NCBI RefSeq assembly: GCF_001469875.2
Contig: NZ_LOPW02000003.1
Location: forward strand, 71,310-135,309
Direction: 5' to 3'
Length of the DNA: 64,000 bases
Source: Haloferax marisrubri
GTDB taxonomy: Archaea; Halobacteriota; Halobacteria; Halobacteriales; Haloferacaceae
Part shown: positions 9,591 through 18,724 of the stretch, one piece after another
Numbering within the stretch: position 1 is the first letter of the stretch
Layout: each line of letters opens with the position of its first letter
Notes under the pieces: generated by a model
What the model saw: only the letters and a program-made list of their open reading frames with translations
What the model was told of the DNA's origin: nothing
Databases searched by the model: none
Translations under genes and position numbers: made by a program

Positions 9591-10793
9591 ATGGCAAACA
9601 CGGCCGACGAACACGAGAGTCCGACCAGACGAGACGCGATTAAGGGCGGCGGCGCGCTCATCGCCGGCGGGTTGCTGGCGGGCTGTGCGGGCGGTTCCGA
9701 CGCGCCCACCGAGACCGCGACGGCGACCGAGACGACGGCGACCAGTTCCCCCACCGAGACGACCGAATCGATGGAGCCGTACACCGTCTCTATCGAACCG
9801 TCCGGGAGCGGGACGTTCGAGGAGGTGCCCGAGACCTACGCGACCATCCCCGGCGTCTGGATGGACATCGCGATGGCCCTCGGCATCCCGCCGAAGGCGG
9901 TGGCGTCGTTCAACCGCATCTCGCTGGACTACTACGACGCGCTCCCCGGCGTGGAGTTCGACGCCGACGACGTGCTGACGTTCGGTACCGACGGCGAGAG
10001 CGGGAACTACGACAAGGAGGTGCTCTACGAGGTGGACGCGGACGTACATCTCATGGACCCCCGCCTCCTGCTTCGGTACTCCGGGTGGAGCGACGCCGAC
10101 CTCGAAGAGGTCGAATCGAACATCGCGCCGATTCTCGGCTCGTTCATTCGCTTCCCGTACGGCGGCGAGAACCCGTACTACACCCTCTACGAGGCGTTCG
10201 AGAAGGGCGCGGAGATATTCCAGCGCCGAGCGCAGTACGAGGCGTGGGTCGAGTTCAAAGACGAGGTGTACGCGGACATCCGGTCGCGCACGCCGGCCGA
10301 GTCGCCGACGGTCGCGGCGTTCAACTTCCGCTTTACGCCCGAGTCCGGCCAGTTCTACGGCGCGAACATCTACGCGCCGCGGAACGACACGCGGAGTTTC
10401 CAGTTACTGGGCGTCGAGGACGCATTCCCCGAGGGCGAGTACGTGCCGAACAACCCCATCGGCTACGAGGAGCTCCTGGAAGTCGACCCCGACTACATCG
10501 GGTGTATCGGCGACCTCTCGTATCTATCCCACGAGGAGTTCCAGGGCGTCATCGAAGCCGCGCAGAACCACGAGACGCTCGGGACGCTGACGGCGGTCCA
10601 AGAGGGGAACTTCGTGCGCACGGGCGGCAAGCGCATGGGCCCGATTATCGACCTCTTCTCGGCGGAGGCGACCGCGAAACAGCTCTACCCCGAGGAGTTC
10701 GGCGAGTGGCCGGGCCGGGTCGGCGACGTTCCCGAAGACGAGCGACTCTTCGACCGACAGCGGATGGCTGACATCGTCAACGGCGAGTTCTGA
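9591..10793 (+). CDS. Iron-chelate ABC transporter substrate-binding lipoprotein (FecB/TroA type)
   Basis: A 400-residue exported binding protein. The N-terminus carries a Tat-like twin-arginine (SPTRRDAIKGGG), a hydrophobic stretch and a lipobox LLAGC (Cys about 26), then a Thr/Glu-rich linker. The body resembles periplasmic-binding-protein type III (TroA/FecB/BtuF) sequences. It would sit outside the membrane, lipid-anchored, and bind ferric siderophore or a similar chelate. No permease or ATPase is adjacent, so it must share one encoded elsewhere. Its stop codon overlaps the ATG of the next FAD gene (TGATG), so they are cotranscribed and probably translationally coupled. Confidence 0.85.
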   Translation: MANTADEHESPTRRDAIKGGGALIAGGLLAGCAGGSDAPTETATATETTATSSPTETTESMEPYTVSIEPSGSGTFEEVPETYATIPGVWMDIAMALGIPPKAVASFNRISLDYYDALPGVEFDADDVLTFGTDGESGNYDKEVLYEVDADVHLMDPRLLLRYSGWSDADLEEVESNIAPILGSFIRFPYGGENPYYTLYEAFEKGAEIFQRRAQYEAWVEFKDEVYADIRSRTPAESPTVAAFNFRFTPESGQFYGANIYAPRNDTRSFQLLGVEDAFPEGEYVPNNPIGYEELLEVDPDYIGCIGDLSYLSHEEFQGVIEAAQNHETLGTLTAVQEGNFVRTGGKRMGPIIDLFSAEATAKQLYPEEFGEWPGRVGDVPEDERLFDRQRMADIVNGEF

Positions 10794-11752
10794 TGGCGAC
10801 CGACGACGCGGACCGGTTCGATGTGGACAGGTACGACGTAGTGGTGGTCGGCGGCGGGCCGGCGGGGGCGACCGCCGGCGTGTTCGCCGCGCGGTACGGC
10901 CTCGACACGGTCGTCTTCGACCGGGGGAACTCGTCGCTCCGGCGCTGCGCGTATTTGGAGAACTACCCCGGCTTCCCCGACGGCGTCGATATCGCGCGGT
11001 TCTACCGCCTGCTCCACGACCAACTCGGCGCGGCGGGGGCCGACGTCGTCGGCGATATGGTCGTCTCCGTGACGCAAAAGGGGGAACGAGACGGTGACGG
11101 CGATGGCGACGGTGATGGTGATGGATTTCGCGTCGAGACGCAGGACGGGCGAGCGCTGTCGGCGCGCCGGGTGGTGTGCGCGACGACCTACGACGGCGAC
11201 TACCTCCGCCCCCTCGGCGACGACGCGATGTTCGCGACCCGCGAGCACCACGGCGAGACCGAGGAAGTCGTCGATTGGTCGTACGCCGACGCGGACGGGC
11301 GGACACCCGTCTCGGGACTCTACTTCGCGGGGGCGATGGCGGGCCGCGGCCAGCAGGCGGTTATCGCGGCGGGCCACGGGGCCGAGGTTGCGCGGACGCT
11401 CTTGGCCGACGTTCGCGAGGGGAACGGCTACTGGGAGGAGGCGAAGTCCCACTACGACTGGCTCCGAAAGCGGGAGGCGCTCGACCACGCGTGGGACGAC
11501 GAGGCGACGTGGCGCGAGCGGTTCGACGACCACAACCGACCCGCCGGGGCCGACCTCGACCCCGAGCGCGTCGAGCGCGTCCGCGAGCGGGAACTCGCCG
11601 GCGTCAAGGAGAGTCACCTGACGCGGGCGGAGGCCGAACGGCGCGCCGAAGCGGGACAGCGGCGACTCCTGCAACACCTCGACACCGCGGTCGTCCTCGA
11701 CGAACTCGACGACGACCTGCTCCGGGAGTACCTCCGCGAACGCGAGGAGTGA
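10793..11752 (+). CDS. FAD-dependent oxidoreductase, iron-associated, copy 2
   Basis: A 319-residue paralogue of the 8545-9510 protein: DVVVVGGGPAGATAGVFA at the N-terminus, ENYPGFPDGVDIARF, a WSYADADGRTPVSGLYFAGA segment matching the other copy, and the same charged helical C-terminal region (NGYWEEAKSHYDWLRKR). It starts within the stop codon of the binding-protein gene, so it belongs to that operon under iron box 2. Between about residues 100 and 111 it carries six Asp-Gly pairs where copy 1 has an unrelated acidic loop. Substrate is unknown; iron-chelate reduction is inferred from context. Confidence 0.87.
   Translation: MATDDADRFDVDRYDVVVVGGGPAGATAGVFAARYGLDTVVFDRGNSSLRRCAYLENYPGFPDGVDIARFYRLLHDQLGAAGADVVGDMVVSVTQKGERDGDGDGDGDGDGFRVETQDGRALSARRVVCATTYDGDYLRPLGDDAMFATREHHGETEEVVDWSYADADGRTPVSGLYFAGAMAGRGQQAVIAAGHGAEVARTLLADVREGNGYWEEAKSHYDWLRKREALDHAWDDEATWRERFDDHNRPAGADLDPERVERVRERELAGVKESHLTRAEAERRAEAGQRRLLQHLDTAVVLDELDDDLLREYLREREE
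11090..11125 (+). repeat. In-frame hexanucleotide repeat encoding (Asp-Gly)6
   Basis: Six consecutive GAY-GGN codon pairs inside the second FAD gene. The unit length keeps the frame, so copy-number change would lengthen or shorten a surface loop without disrupting the protein. Confidence 0.85.
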
Positions 11753-11811
11753 GGGAACGCGAGTCGCGCCGCAAGAGGAGCAGGACTTGAAGGAACCCGA
11801 GGCGATAGCGC

Positions 11812-12309
11812 TCAGTCCGAATCGAACCGCCACCGCGTCGCGTCGGCCGGAAAGCCGGACCACGCCAGCACGCGCTCGGGTCGAATCCGAAACACCGGCG
11901 TCCCGTGTCGAATCCCGTACTTCGCCTCGTAGGCGTCGTCGATGCGAGCGAGGGTGGCCTCGTCGGCGGTTCCCTCGTCCAGTCGCTCGGCGACGCCTTC
12001 GAGGATGACCACGTCGGTCCCGCTTTCGGTGTGGACCGCGAGGCGCGGGTCGCGCGCGAGATTTCTGACCCATCTGGTTCGCTCGCCGCCGCCGCAGTAG
12101 AACGCGCCGTCGACCCAGACGCCCCAGACCGGGCGGGCGTGCGGTCGGCCGTCGGGGTGAGTCGTCGTGACCCAGAACACCTCGTCGTCGGCGAACGCGG
12201 TTTCGACGACGCGCCACTCCAGAAGTCCGTCGTCCGACTCGGGGATGCCGTAGCTCGTTTCGGTCTCCGGTCGGTCGCGGGTCGTCGCGGGCGGCGCGTC
12301 GTCGGACAT
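11812..12309 (-). CDS. Pyridoxamine 5'-phosphate oxidase-like (FMN-binding split barrel) protein
   Basis: A 165-residue protein of the PNPOx-like split-barrel fold: FWVTTTHPDGRPHARPVWGVWVDGAFYCGGG and TRWVRNLARDPRLAVHTESG are typical strands of the general-stress/F420- or FMN-binding subgroup. The exact cofactor and substrate cannot be told. It converges with the FAD operon and is downstream of, and on the same strand as, an MFS transporter. Confidence 0.85.
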   Translation of the reverse strand: MSDDAPPATTRDRPETETSYGIPESDDGLLEWRVVETAFADDEVFWVTTTHPDGRPHARPVWGVWVDGAFYCGGGERTRWVRNLARDPRLAVHTESGTDVVILEGVAERLDEGTADEATLARIDDAYEAKYGIRHGTPVFRIRPERVLAWSGFPADATRWRFDSD

Positions 12310-12347
12310 GAGAGAAAGAGGGGCCGCGAGAGATTAAGCGCGAAGTC

Positions 12348-13655
12348 CTACCACGTCGTGAGCGCGTCGGTCCCGTGGGACCACGTCAGGGCCGCGAGGA
12401 AGGCGAGGACGCCGGTGATGGCCGACGCGCCGCCGACGAAGAACACCCACTCCATGCCGACTTCGGCCATGAGGTAGCCGCCGAGGAGGGGCGCGACGAC
12501 GCTGCCGGGCCGCCAGAGGAGTTCGCGGATGCCGAAGCTACTGGCGACGCCCGCGCCGCCGGAGCCCTCGTCGGCGAACAGGGCCATGCTGGCCGGTTCG
12601 CGGAGGCTGTCGGCGACGCCGAGCAGACCCGCGAGGCCGACGAGCGGGAGGAAGGCGGGCGAAAGCGGGCCGAGGAAGGGGAACACCGCGGGGAGCGCGA
12701 GCGCCTCGCCGACCGCGGGCGAGAAGGGGACGGCGAGCGCGATGAGGCCGTAGAGGCCGCCGCCGACGAAGACGAACCGCGCCCGGCCGTAGGAATCGGA
12801 GATACGCCCGGTGTAGGGCTGACAGAGCATGTTGGTGAACTTCTCGGCGACGACGGTCGCGGCGACGGCGATGCCGCCGTATTCGAGGCCACCGGAGGCC
12901 GCCGACACGCCGGCGTAGATGGGCACCCACGTCCGAACGAGGGTGACGGCGACGGCGTACTGGACGCGGAACGTCGCCATCGTCAGGATGCGCTCGTTGA
13001 GCGCGAGGTCCGTGAACGGAAAGCCGTGGACGCGGGTCTCGTCCGGCGGGAGGAACACCCAGATGGCGACGACGGCGATGGTGAGGAGAATCGTGATGAC
13101 GATGAAGATGGGCGTGAAGCCGAACAGGTCGTAGAGGACGCCGGCGCTGATGCTCCCGAGGATTGAGGCCGCAAAGCGGGCGGCGTTCGCCTTCCCGATG
13201 TGGTTCGCGCGCGTCCCCTCGCGGGCGAGTTCGCCGACGAGCGCGAGCGACATCAGCCCCGCGCCGGTGACGGCGACGCCCTGCGCGGCCCGCACGAGGA
13301 TAAACGAGAGACTGGAGTCGACGAGCGGGAACGCGGCGTAGACGACCGCACCGAGGCCGACCGTCCCCGCGAGTACGAGACGTTTGTCGTAGCGGTCGCC
13401 GGCCCACGACAGCGGCACGACGGCGACGGTCTGAGCGAGCGTGAAGCCGGTGGTGAACATCCCGATGACGAACCCGCGAGAGAGGGAGAAGCCACCGAGC
13501 GCGAGCCCGCCGAGCGCGAGTTCGGGGACGGCGACCGCACCCGGGTCGAGTTCGTTGATGTACTTCGGGAGGAGGGTGACGAGCGTGATGAAGCCGAAAC
13601 CGCCGGCGAACCGAGTGAGATACAGCGTCCAGAATCTGAGACGGGTGCGGTCCAT
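12348..13655 (-). CDS. Major facilitator superfamily transporter
   Basis: A 435-residue membrane protein with about 12 hydrophobic segments, starting close to the first (FWTLYLTRFAGGFGFITLVTLL). The loop between segments 2 and 3 reads PLSWAGDRYDKR, the MFS signature, repeated more weakly in the second half (QPYTGRISDSYGRARFV). Substrate cannot be inferred. It ends 38 bases before the start of the PNPOx-like gene on the same strand, so the pair may be one transcription unit. Confidence 0.88.
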   Translation of the reverse strand: MDRTRLRFWTLYLTRFAGGFGFITLVTLLPKYINELDPGAVAVPELALGGLALGGFSLSRGFVIGMFTTGFTLAQTVAVVPLSWAGDRYDKRLVLAGTVGLGAVVYAAFPLVDSSLSFILVRAAQGVAVTGAGLMSLALVGELAREGTRANHIGKANAARFAASILGSISAGVLYDLFGFTPIFIVITILLTIAVVAIWVFLPPDETRVHGFPFTDLALNERILTMATFRVQYAVAVTLVRTWVPIYAGVSAASGGLEYGGIAVAATVVAEKFTNMLCQPYTGRISDSYGRARFVFVGGGLYGLIALAVPFSPAVGEALALPAVFPFLGPLSPAFLPLVGLAGLLGVADSLREPASMALFADEGSGGAGVASSFGIRELLWRPGSVVAPLLGGYLMAEVGMEWVFFVGGASAITGVLAFLAALTWSHGTDALTTW

Positions 13656-13775
13656 GGGCTGTGTGCGGCCAACCGGCGAAAAGAAGTTCCGGAACCGGCC
13701 GTCGCCGCGAGCGACCTAAAGCCCCGTCCGATAACGGCGGTGAGCTTTATCATTCACGCCCAGAGACATGTTAGC

Positions 13776-14027
13776 ATGGAACTGGTGGGTGGAGAAGCGG
13801 CGGCGAGAGGTGCGGAGACGCGCCTCGTCAGAATCGAGCGGGAGATGAACGACCACGGGGCGATGACCGTCCGCGTGGTCGAGACCGGAGAGTTGCGCAC
13901 CGTGGTGGCGTGTGCGACTTCGGACCTGCGGGGGCGACTCGCCTCGGCGACGGAAGGCGCGGAGTTCCCCCTTCGACTCGCGCCGTCGCCCGGCCGCGGG
14001 AACTCGTGGGTCGCGCTCGGTCGGTGA
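13776..14027 (+). CDS. Small haloarchaeal protein of unknown function, paralogue of the 55.6 kb gene
   Basis: An 83-residue protein. Its core (EMNDHGAMTVRVVETGELRT and the following segment to GNSWVALG) matches, position for position, the protein encoded at 55567-55845 (EMNDHETMTVELHETNETRH... SRSNVWKAVAL). Conservation between two copies with different flanks supports it being real coding sequence. Predicted mostly beta with no membrane segment or cysteine pair. The ATG at 13776 follows an AT-rich stretch. Function unknown. Confidence 0.75.
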   Translation: MELVGGEAAARGAETRLVRIEREMNDHGAMTVRVVETGELRTVVACATSDLRGRLASATEGAEFPLRLAPSPGRGNSWVALGR

Positions 14028-14029
14028 AC

Positions 14030-14260
14030 TCAGGAGTCGAACAGGAGTTTCGCGCCGACCGCGAGGCCGCCGAAGAGCGCCACGAGCACCGCGCCCGCGA
14101 CGACGTCGGCCCCGAACAGCACTCCGAAATCCGGGGTGAGCGCGGCGACGAACCGGTCGGGGGCGAAGTGCTCCCCGACGCCCATGGCCAGCCCGAAGAC
14201 GACGGCGACGAGAAGCGTGATGAAGACGAGGACCAGTTCGGTCCTGTCGCTCTGGTTCAT
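14030..14260 (-). CDS. Small two-segment membrane protein
   Basis: A 76-residue protein with two clear hydrophobic segments (LVLVFITLLVAVVFGLAMGV and VVAGAVLVALFGGLAVGAKL). It starts at the ATG at 14260 (MNQSDRTELV); an upstream in-frame ATG is less likely. It converges head-on with the small protein gene, two bases between stops. No family recognised. Confidence 0.7.
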   Translation of the reverse strand: MNQSDRTELVLVFITLLVAVVFGLAMGVGEHFAPDRFVAALTPDFGVLFGADVVAGAVLVALFGGLAVGAKLLFDS

Positions 14261-14376
14261 ACTCGGTAGCGTTCGGAGCGGGGCATAAAACACCCGAAGG
14301 TGCGAGCGAGTCGACTATCCGACACGAACGGTCGAGACGGAGTTCCGACTACCGGAGTGAGTCTGAGATGAAGGAA

Positions 14377-14450
14377 TGGGCCGGACGCGATTTGAACACG
14401 CGACCGTCTGATTAAGAGTCAGACGCTCTGCCTAACTGAGCTACCGGCCC
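14377..14450 (-). tRNA. tRNA-Lys (CUU)
   Basis: Reading the minus strand gives a full cloverleaf: acceptor arms GGGCCGG / CCGGCCC, D-arm GCTCAG...GAGC, anticodon stem TCTGA / TCAGA around loop CTCTTAA (anticodon CTT), and T-arm with GTTCAAATC. The 3' CCA is not encoded. No intron. Confidence 0.96.
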
Positions 14451-14582
14451 TTGCAATCTCTCGTAACTGCCGGTAGGTAAAATGACTTTCCTTTCTGTAC
14501 GACGACGGCAGGGACGCACACGCACGAAACAACGAACAAACGGTGGGTGTTAAGTGGCGGCCGACCGGAGTAGCGGGCAACG

Positions 14583-16040
14583 ATGAGTGCAGGGGTCAGC
14601 ATTTCCTCGATGTCTACGTACGCGATACTCGGTTGTGGGAGCGTCGGGCACGCTGTCGCCGAGGAACTGACAGACGAGGGAAAAGATGTCCTCATCCTCG
14701 ACAAGGACGAAAGCCGCGTCGAAGCCCTGCGCGACCAGGATTTGAACGCGCAGACCACGGACATCGCCGACCCGGAACTCGCCGACGCCGTCACCGGCCG
14801 CGACGTGATTCTCATTCTCTCGTCGGACGTCGAAGCCAACAAGGCCGCCGTCTCGACCATCCGTGACCGCGGCGAGGACCAGTTCATCGTCGTCCGCGCC
14901 TCGGACCCCGTCTCCGAGGACGAACTGACGAAACTGGGAGCCGACGTGGTCATCAACCCCTCCGAGGTCATCGCCGACTCCGCGCTCCGAAGCGTCGAGT
15001 CCGGCGAACTCGAGTACAAGGCCCGCCAACTGGCCGACCTCCTGCGCGACACCGACCACGGGATGGCCATCCTCACCCACGACAACCCCGACCCCGACTC
15101 GCTCGCCTCGGCGGTCGCCCTCCAAGCCATCGCCCGCGAGTACGACGTCGAGGCCGACATCCTCTACTCGGGCGACATGGGCCACCAGGAGAACCGGGCG
15201 TTCGTGAACATCCTCGGCATCGAACTCACCCCGCGGAGCGACTCGAAACCGCTCGAAGAGTACGGCGCGGTCGCGCTCGTCGACCACATGAAGTCGGGGA
15301 TGCCCGACCTCGGCGACGCCGACATCACGGTGTTCATCGACCACTTCGAACCCGACGACGGCGTCGATGCCCGCTTTACCGACGTGCGGCCGAACGTCTC
15401 TTCGACCTCGACGATTCTCACGAAGTACATTCAGGAGTTCGACCTCAGCCCATCGCAGGCGGTGGCAACGGCGCTTCTCTACGGCATCCGCGCCGAGACG
15501 CTCGACTTCAAGCGCGATACGACGCCCGCGGACCTGACCGCCGCGGCGTATCTCTACCCCTTCGCCGACCACGACACGCTCGAAAAGGTCGAGTCGCCGT
15601 CGATGTCGCCGGAGACGCTCGACGTGCTCGCCGAGGCCATCCAGAACCGCGACGTACAGGGGTCGCACCTCGTCTCGAACGCGGGGTTCATCCGCGACCG
15701 CGACGCGCTGACGCAGGCGGCCCAGCACCTCCTCAACCTGGAGGGAATCACCACGACGGCCGTCTTCGGCATCGCCGACGACACCATCTACCTCGCGGCG
15801 CGGTCGAAGGACATCCGCATGAACATCGGGAAGATTCTGAGCGACGCCTTCACCGGAATCGGTGAGGCCGGCGGCCACTCCACGCAGGGGTCCGTCGAGA
15901 TTCCGCTCGGCATCTTCACGGGCATCGAGTCCAACGACGACAACCGCGACACGCTCCTCCAACTCACCGAAGAAGCGGTAAAGCGCAAGCTCTTCCGTGC
16001 GATGGGCGTGGAGGGCGGCGAGAGCGGAAACGGAAGCTAG
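14583..16040 (+). CDS. NAD-binding (TrkA-N) / DHH-DHHA1 phosphoesterase fusion
   Basis: A 485-residue protein. Residues ~10-130 form a Rossmann TrkA-N/RCK domain (YAILGCGSVGHAVAEEL, VLILDKDESRVEAL). Residues ~155-310 form a DHH phosphoesterase domain (metal ligands in THDNPDPDSLASAV, VALVDHMKSG and FIDHFEPDDG), followed by DHHA1 with EAGGHSTQGS. DHH proteins of this NrnA/RecJ-like group hydrolyse nucleotides or short oligonucleotides; the Rossmann half suggests nucleotide-ligand sensing. A TATA-like element near 14548-14556 supports the ATG at 14583 over the internal ATG at 14610. It converges with the PRC-barrel gene. Confidence 0.88.
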   Translation: MSAGVSISSMSTYAILGCGSVGHAVAEELTDEGKDVLILDKDESRVEALRDQDLNAQTTDIADPELADAVTGRDVILILSSDVEANKAAVSTIRDRGEDQFIVVRASDPVSEDELTKLGADVVINPSEVIADSALRSVESGELEYKARQLADLLRDTDHGMAILTHDNPDPDSLASAVALQAIAREYDVEADILYSGDMGHQENRAFVNILGIELTPRSDSKPLEEYGAVALVDHMKSGMPDLGDADITVFIDHFEPDDGVDARFTDVRPNVSSTSTILTKYIQEFDLSPSQAVATALLYGIRAETLDFKRDTTPADLTAAAYLYPFADHDTLEKVESPSMSPETLDVLAEAIQNRDVQGSHLVSNAGFIRDRDALTQAAQHLLNLEGITTTAVFGIADDTIYLAARSKDIRMNIGKILSDAFTGIGEAGGHSTQGSVEIPLGIFTGIESNDDNRDTLLQLTEEAVKRKLFRAMGVEGGESGNGS

Positions 16041-16044
16041 AACG

Positions 16045-16350
16045 TCAGACGACGAGCGACTCTTCGTCTTCTTCGGGATTCTTCAGGCGCTCGATGACGT
16101 CGTTGATGAGGATGACGTCACCGACGGCGCGGACCCACCGATACGGGATGAGAACGCCCTTTCCGGGTTCGATTTGGTTGCGGAACAGTTCGTCGTTCAG
16201 CGCCGTCAACGCGAGGCCGGTGACCGTCTCGTGGTCCAGGTCGAGGCGGACGTCTTCGACCTCGCCGACGAACACACCGTTGTTCGAGTAGACCTCCCGG
16301 CCTACGAGCGTCGTAATCTCTTCGGGCGTCCCGTCCATATCCGCCAACAT
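16045..16350 (-). CDS. PRC-barrel domain protein
   Basis: A 101-residue protein with one PRC-barrel domain: LVGREVYSNNGVFVGEVEDV, a linker, then ALNDELFRNQIEPGKGVLIP and VGDVILINDVIERL. Such archaeal proteins are thought to be RNA- or partner-binding, some linked to cell division. Start at the ATG at 16350; the in-frame ATG at 16338 is also possible. Four bases separate its stop from that of the DHH protein. Confidence 0.85.
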   Translation of the reverse strand: MLADMDGTPEEITTLVGREVYSNNGVFVGEVEDVRLDLDHETVTGLALTALNDELFRNQIEPGKGVLIPYRWVRAVGDVILINDVIERLKNPEEDEESLVV

Positions 16351-16522
16351 GGGATGCCGGGTCTTAATTGTTCGTAGCCCGCGAGTCGGGGCGCAGACAC
16401 GCGGCAGACGGGCGTCCGACGCCGGGGAGAAATCACCGGACAAAGACGTGTCTCTCGGTTGAGAAGACGGTGTTGCTCGCGTCGCGGGCGACGGCCGAAG
16501 CGGGGACCGAGACGGGGGCGCG

Positions 16523-18724
16523 TTACCGTCGCGGCGCGACCAGTTGAATCGGGTGTTGCGTCGGTCGGCTGAGGAGCGAATCGAGCTGTTCGAGACAGGA
16601 GGTGCCGCTGGCGACGACGGTGCGGTCCCTGTTCTCGTCGGTCTGGAACTGCCCCTGTAGCTCGGAGCCGACGTCGACGCTGAGTTCGTAGTACTCGGAC
16701 TTGTAGCCGAACGAACCGGCCATCCCGCAGCACTCCACGTCGGAGGTGGCGACGTCGTAGCCGAGGTCCGAGAGGACGGCCTCGGTGTGGCCTTCGAGGC
16801 CGAGGGTGCGCTGTTGACAGTGGCTGTGGTAGGCGATTTCCTCGCCCGCACCCGCCGAGAGCGCGCCGGCGTCCGCGCCGTGTTCGAGCAGGCCGAAGAC
16901 GTACTCCATGACCTCGTAGCTGGCCTCGGAGATGCGCTCGAAGGACTTCTCGGGGAGGAACTTCTCGTACTCGCTTTGGAACATCGCGAGGTCCGAGGGC
17001 TCGATGACGACGATGTCGCGGCCGTCGTCGATGTGCTCCGCGAGGCCGGCGTACACGTCGTGAGCGTGGTCCTCCGCGGTCGCAATCATGCCCTGCGAGA
17101 GAGGGGCGCGGCCCGACGAGCGAACGTCGGGGACGATAACGTCGACGCCGAGGGCTTCGAGAGCGCGGACCGCCGCCTTCCCGCGTTCGACCTGCACGTG
17201 GTTCGTGTACACGTCGGGGTAGAGCACGGCGGTCCGGACCGGGTCGTCGACCCGCGAGGTGCGGCTCTCGAACCAGTCTTTCAGCGTCTCGCGCTGGAAG
17301 GCGGGGAGTTCGCGGCGGGCGTCGATACCGAGGAACCGCTCCATGATGTCGCGGGAGACGCCGAGGCCGGCGGCCCAGTTGGAGACGGGCGCGAAGAAGC
17401 TCCCGACCTTCGCGGCCGTCTCGAAGTTGCCGAAGAAGCGCTTCTGGAGGCTGACGCCGCCGGGTTCCTCGTCGGGGGTGAGTCCCTCGACGAGCCAGTC
17501 GAGTTCGGAGACTTCGCCGCGGTTGACCCGGTCGCGGACGACCGTGTTTATCCACGGGATGTCGATTTCGACCGGGCAGGCGGTGGTACACCGGCTACAG
17601 CCGGTACAGAGGTCGTTGAACTCCGCGGCGCTGTCGAGGCCCTCGACGCCGGCTTCCCAGCCGGTGCCGATGCCGCCGGAGTAGGTCTCGCCGCCGAAGG
17701 CGTGGCCGCCGACGTGCTGGAAGTTGGCGCAGACGTTGGAACACGCCGAACACCGGATGCAGTAGAGCGTCTCGCGCAGTTGGTCGTCCTCGCGCATGTC
17801 GAACCGCCCGTTGTCGATGAGCACGAGGTGGAAGTCGCGGTCCGTCTCGGTCGCCGAAAGCGGCGTGTCGGGGGCGTCGAAATCGACGGTCGGCGACTCG
17901 ACCGGCGGGGTCAGAAGCGAGATGTAGGAGGTGATGTCCTGTCCCGTCCCCGACTTGCCGATGAGTTCGACGAAGGGCCGGAGGTCCTCGACGGTCGGAA
18001 TGACCTTCTCGACGCCGGCGACCGCGACGTGCGTGTCGGGCACGACGGCCGTCTTCCGGGCGTTACCCTCGGAGGTGACGAGCGCCATCGTCCCGGTGTC
18101 GGCGGTGATGAAGTTCGCGCCGGTCATCCCCACGTCCGCGCCCTCGATGAGTTCGCCGAGCTGTTCGCGGGCGAACATGGTGAGTTCCTCCGCGGTTTCG
18201 AGGGGCTCGTCGGGTTCGAACGTCTCGTTGAACAGGTCGGCGATGGCCTCCCGCGACTTGTGGATGGCGGGCGCGACGATGTGCGACGGCGACTCGTCTG
18301 CGACCTGCAGGACCCACTCGCCGAGGTCGGTCTCGACCACGTCGATGTCGGCGGCTTCGAGGTCCTCGTTGACCTCTATCTCCTCGGAGGTCATCGACTT
18401 CGACTTGACGACGCGCTCTGCCTCCTTGTCCTCGCAGACCTCGCGGATGTACTGGTTCGCGTCGGCCGCATCGTCGGCGATGTAGAGCGTGCCGCCGTTG
18501 GATTCGACCGTCTCGCGCAGTTGGTCGATGAGTTCGGGGAGGCGCTCGATGGCGTCTTCCTTGATGGCTCGCGCCTCCGACTTCAGCCCCTCGTAGTCGT
18601 CGAGCGTCTGGACCGACTCGTAGCGACCCTCGTTGAACCCGCGGGTGCTCGTGCCGACGGCGTCGCCTTCGGTCTCCATCAACTGTCGAATCTTCGCCGC
18701 CTTGGCCTCGCGCGCCTTACTCAT
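16523..18724 (-). CDS. Lactate utilisation protein, LutB-LutA type fusion
   Basis: A 733-residue iron-sulfur protein. Residues ~40-300 form a LUD (lactate utilisation) domain. Two 4Fe-4S motifs follow: CIRCSACSNVC (about 322) and CTGCSRCTTACP (about 372). The C-terminal ~270 residues carry cysteine-rich CCG motifs (YHSHCQQRTLG; VECCGMAGSFGYKSE) like LutA/GlpC/HdrB. LutB and LutA, separate in Bacillus, are thus one chain here. It would pass electrons from lactate oxidation toward quinone. The start overlaps the end of lutC by 8 bases (one operon), divergent from the large FAD/Fe-S dehydrogenase. Confidence 0.9.
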   Translation of the reverse strand: MSKAREAKAAKIRQLMETEGDAVGTSTRGFNEGRYESVQTLDDYEGLKSEARAIKEDAIERLPELIDQLRETVESNGGTLYIADDAADANQYIREVCEDKEAERVVKSKSMTSEEIEVNEDLEAADIDVVETDLGEWVLQVADESPSHIVAPAIHKSREAIADLFNETFEPDEPLETAEELTMFAREQLGELIEGADVGMTGANFITADTGTMALVTSEGNARKTAVVPDTHVAVAGVEKVIPTVEDLRPFVELIGKSGTGQDITSYISLLTPPVESPTVDFDAPDTPLSATETDRDFHLVLIDNGRFDMREDDQLRETLYCIRCSACSNVCANFQHVGGHAFGGETYSGGIGTGWEAGVEGLDSAAEFNDLCTGCSRCTTACPVEIDIPWINTVVRDRVNRGEVSELDWLVEGLTPDEEPGGVSLQKRFFGNFETAAKVGSFFAPVSNWAAGLGVSRDIMERFLGIDARRELPAFQRETLKDWFESRTSRVDDPVRTAVLYPDVYTNHVQVERGKAAVRALEALGVDVIVPDVRSSGRAPLSQGMIATAEDHAHDVYAGLAEHIDDGRDIVVIEPSDLAMFQSEYEKFLPEKSFERISEASYEVMEYVFGLLEHGADAGALSAGAGEEIAYHSHCQQRTLGLEGHTEAVLSDLGYDVATSDVECCGMAGSFGYKSEYYELSVDVGSELQGQFQTDENRDRTVVASGTSCLEQLDSLLSRPTQHPIQLVAPRR

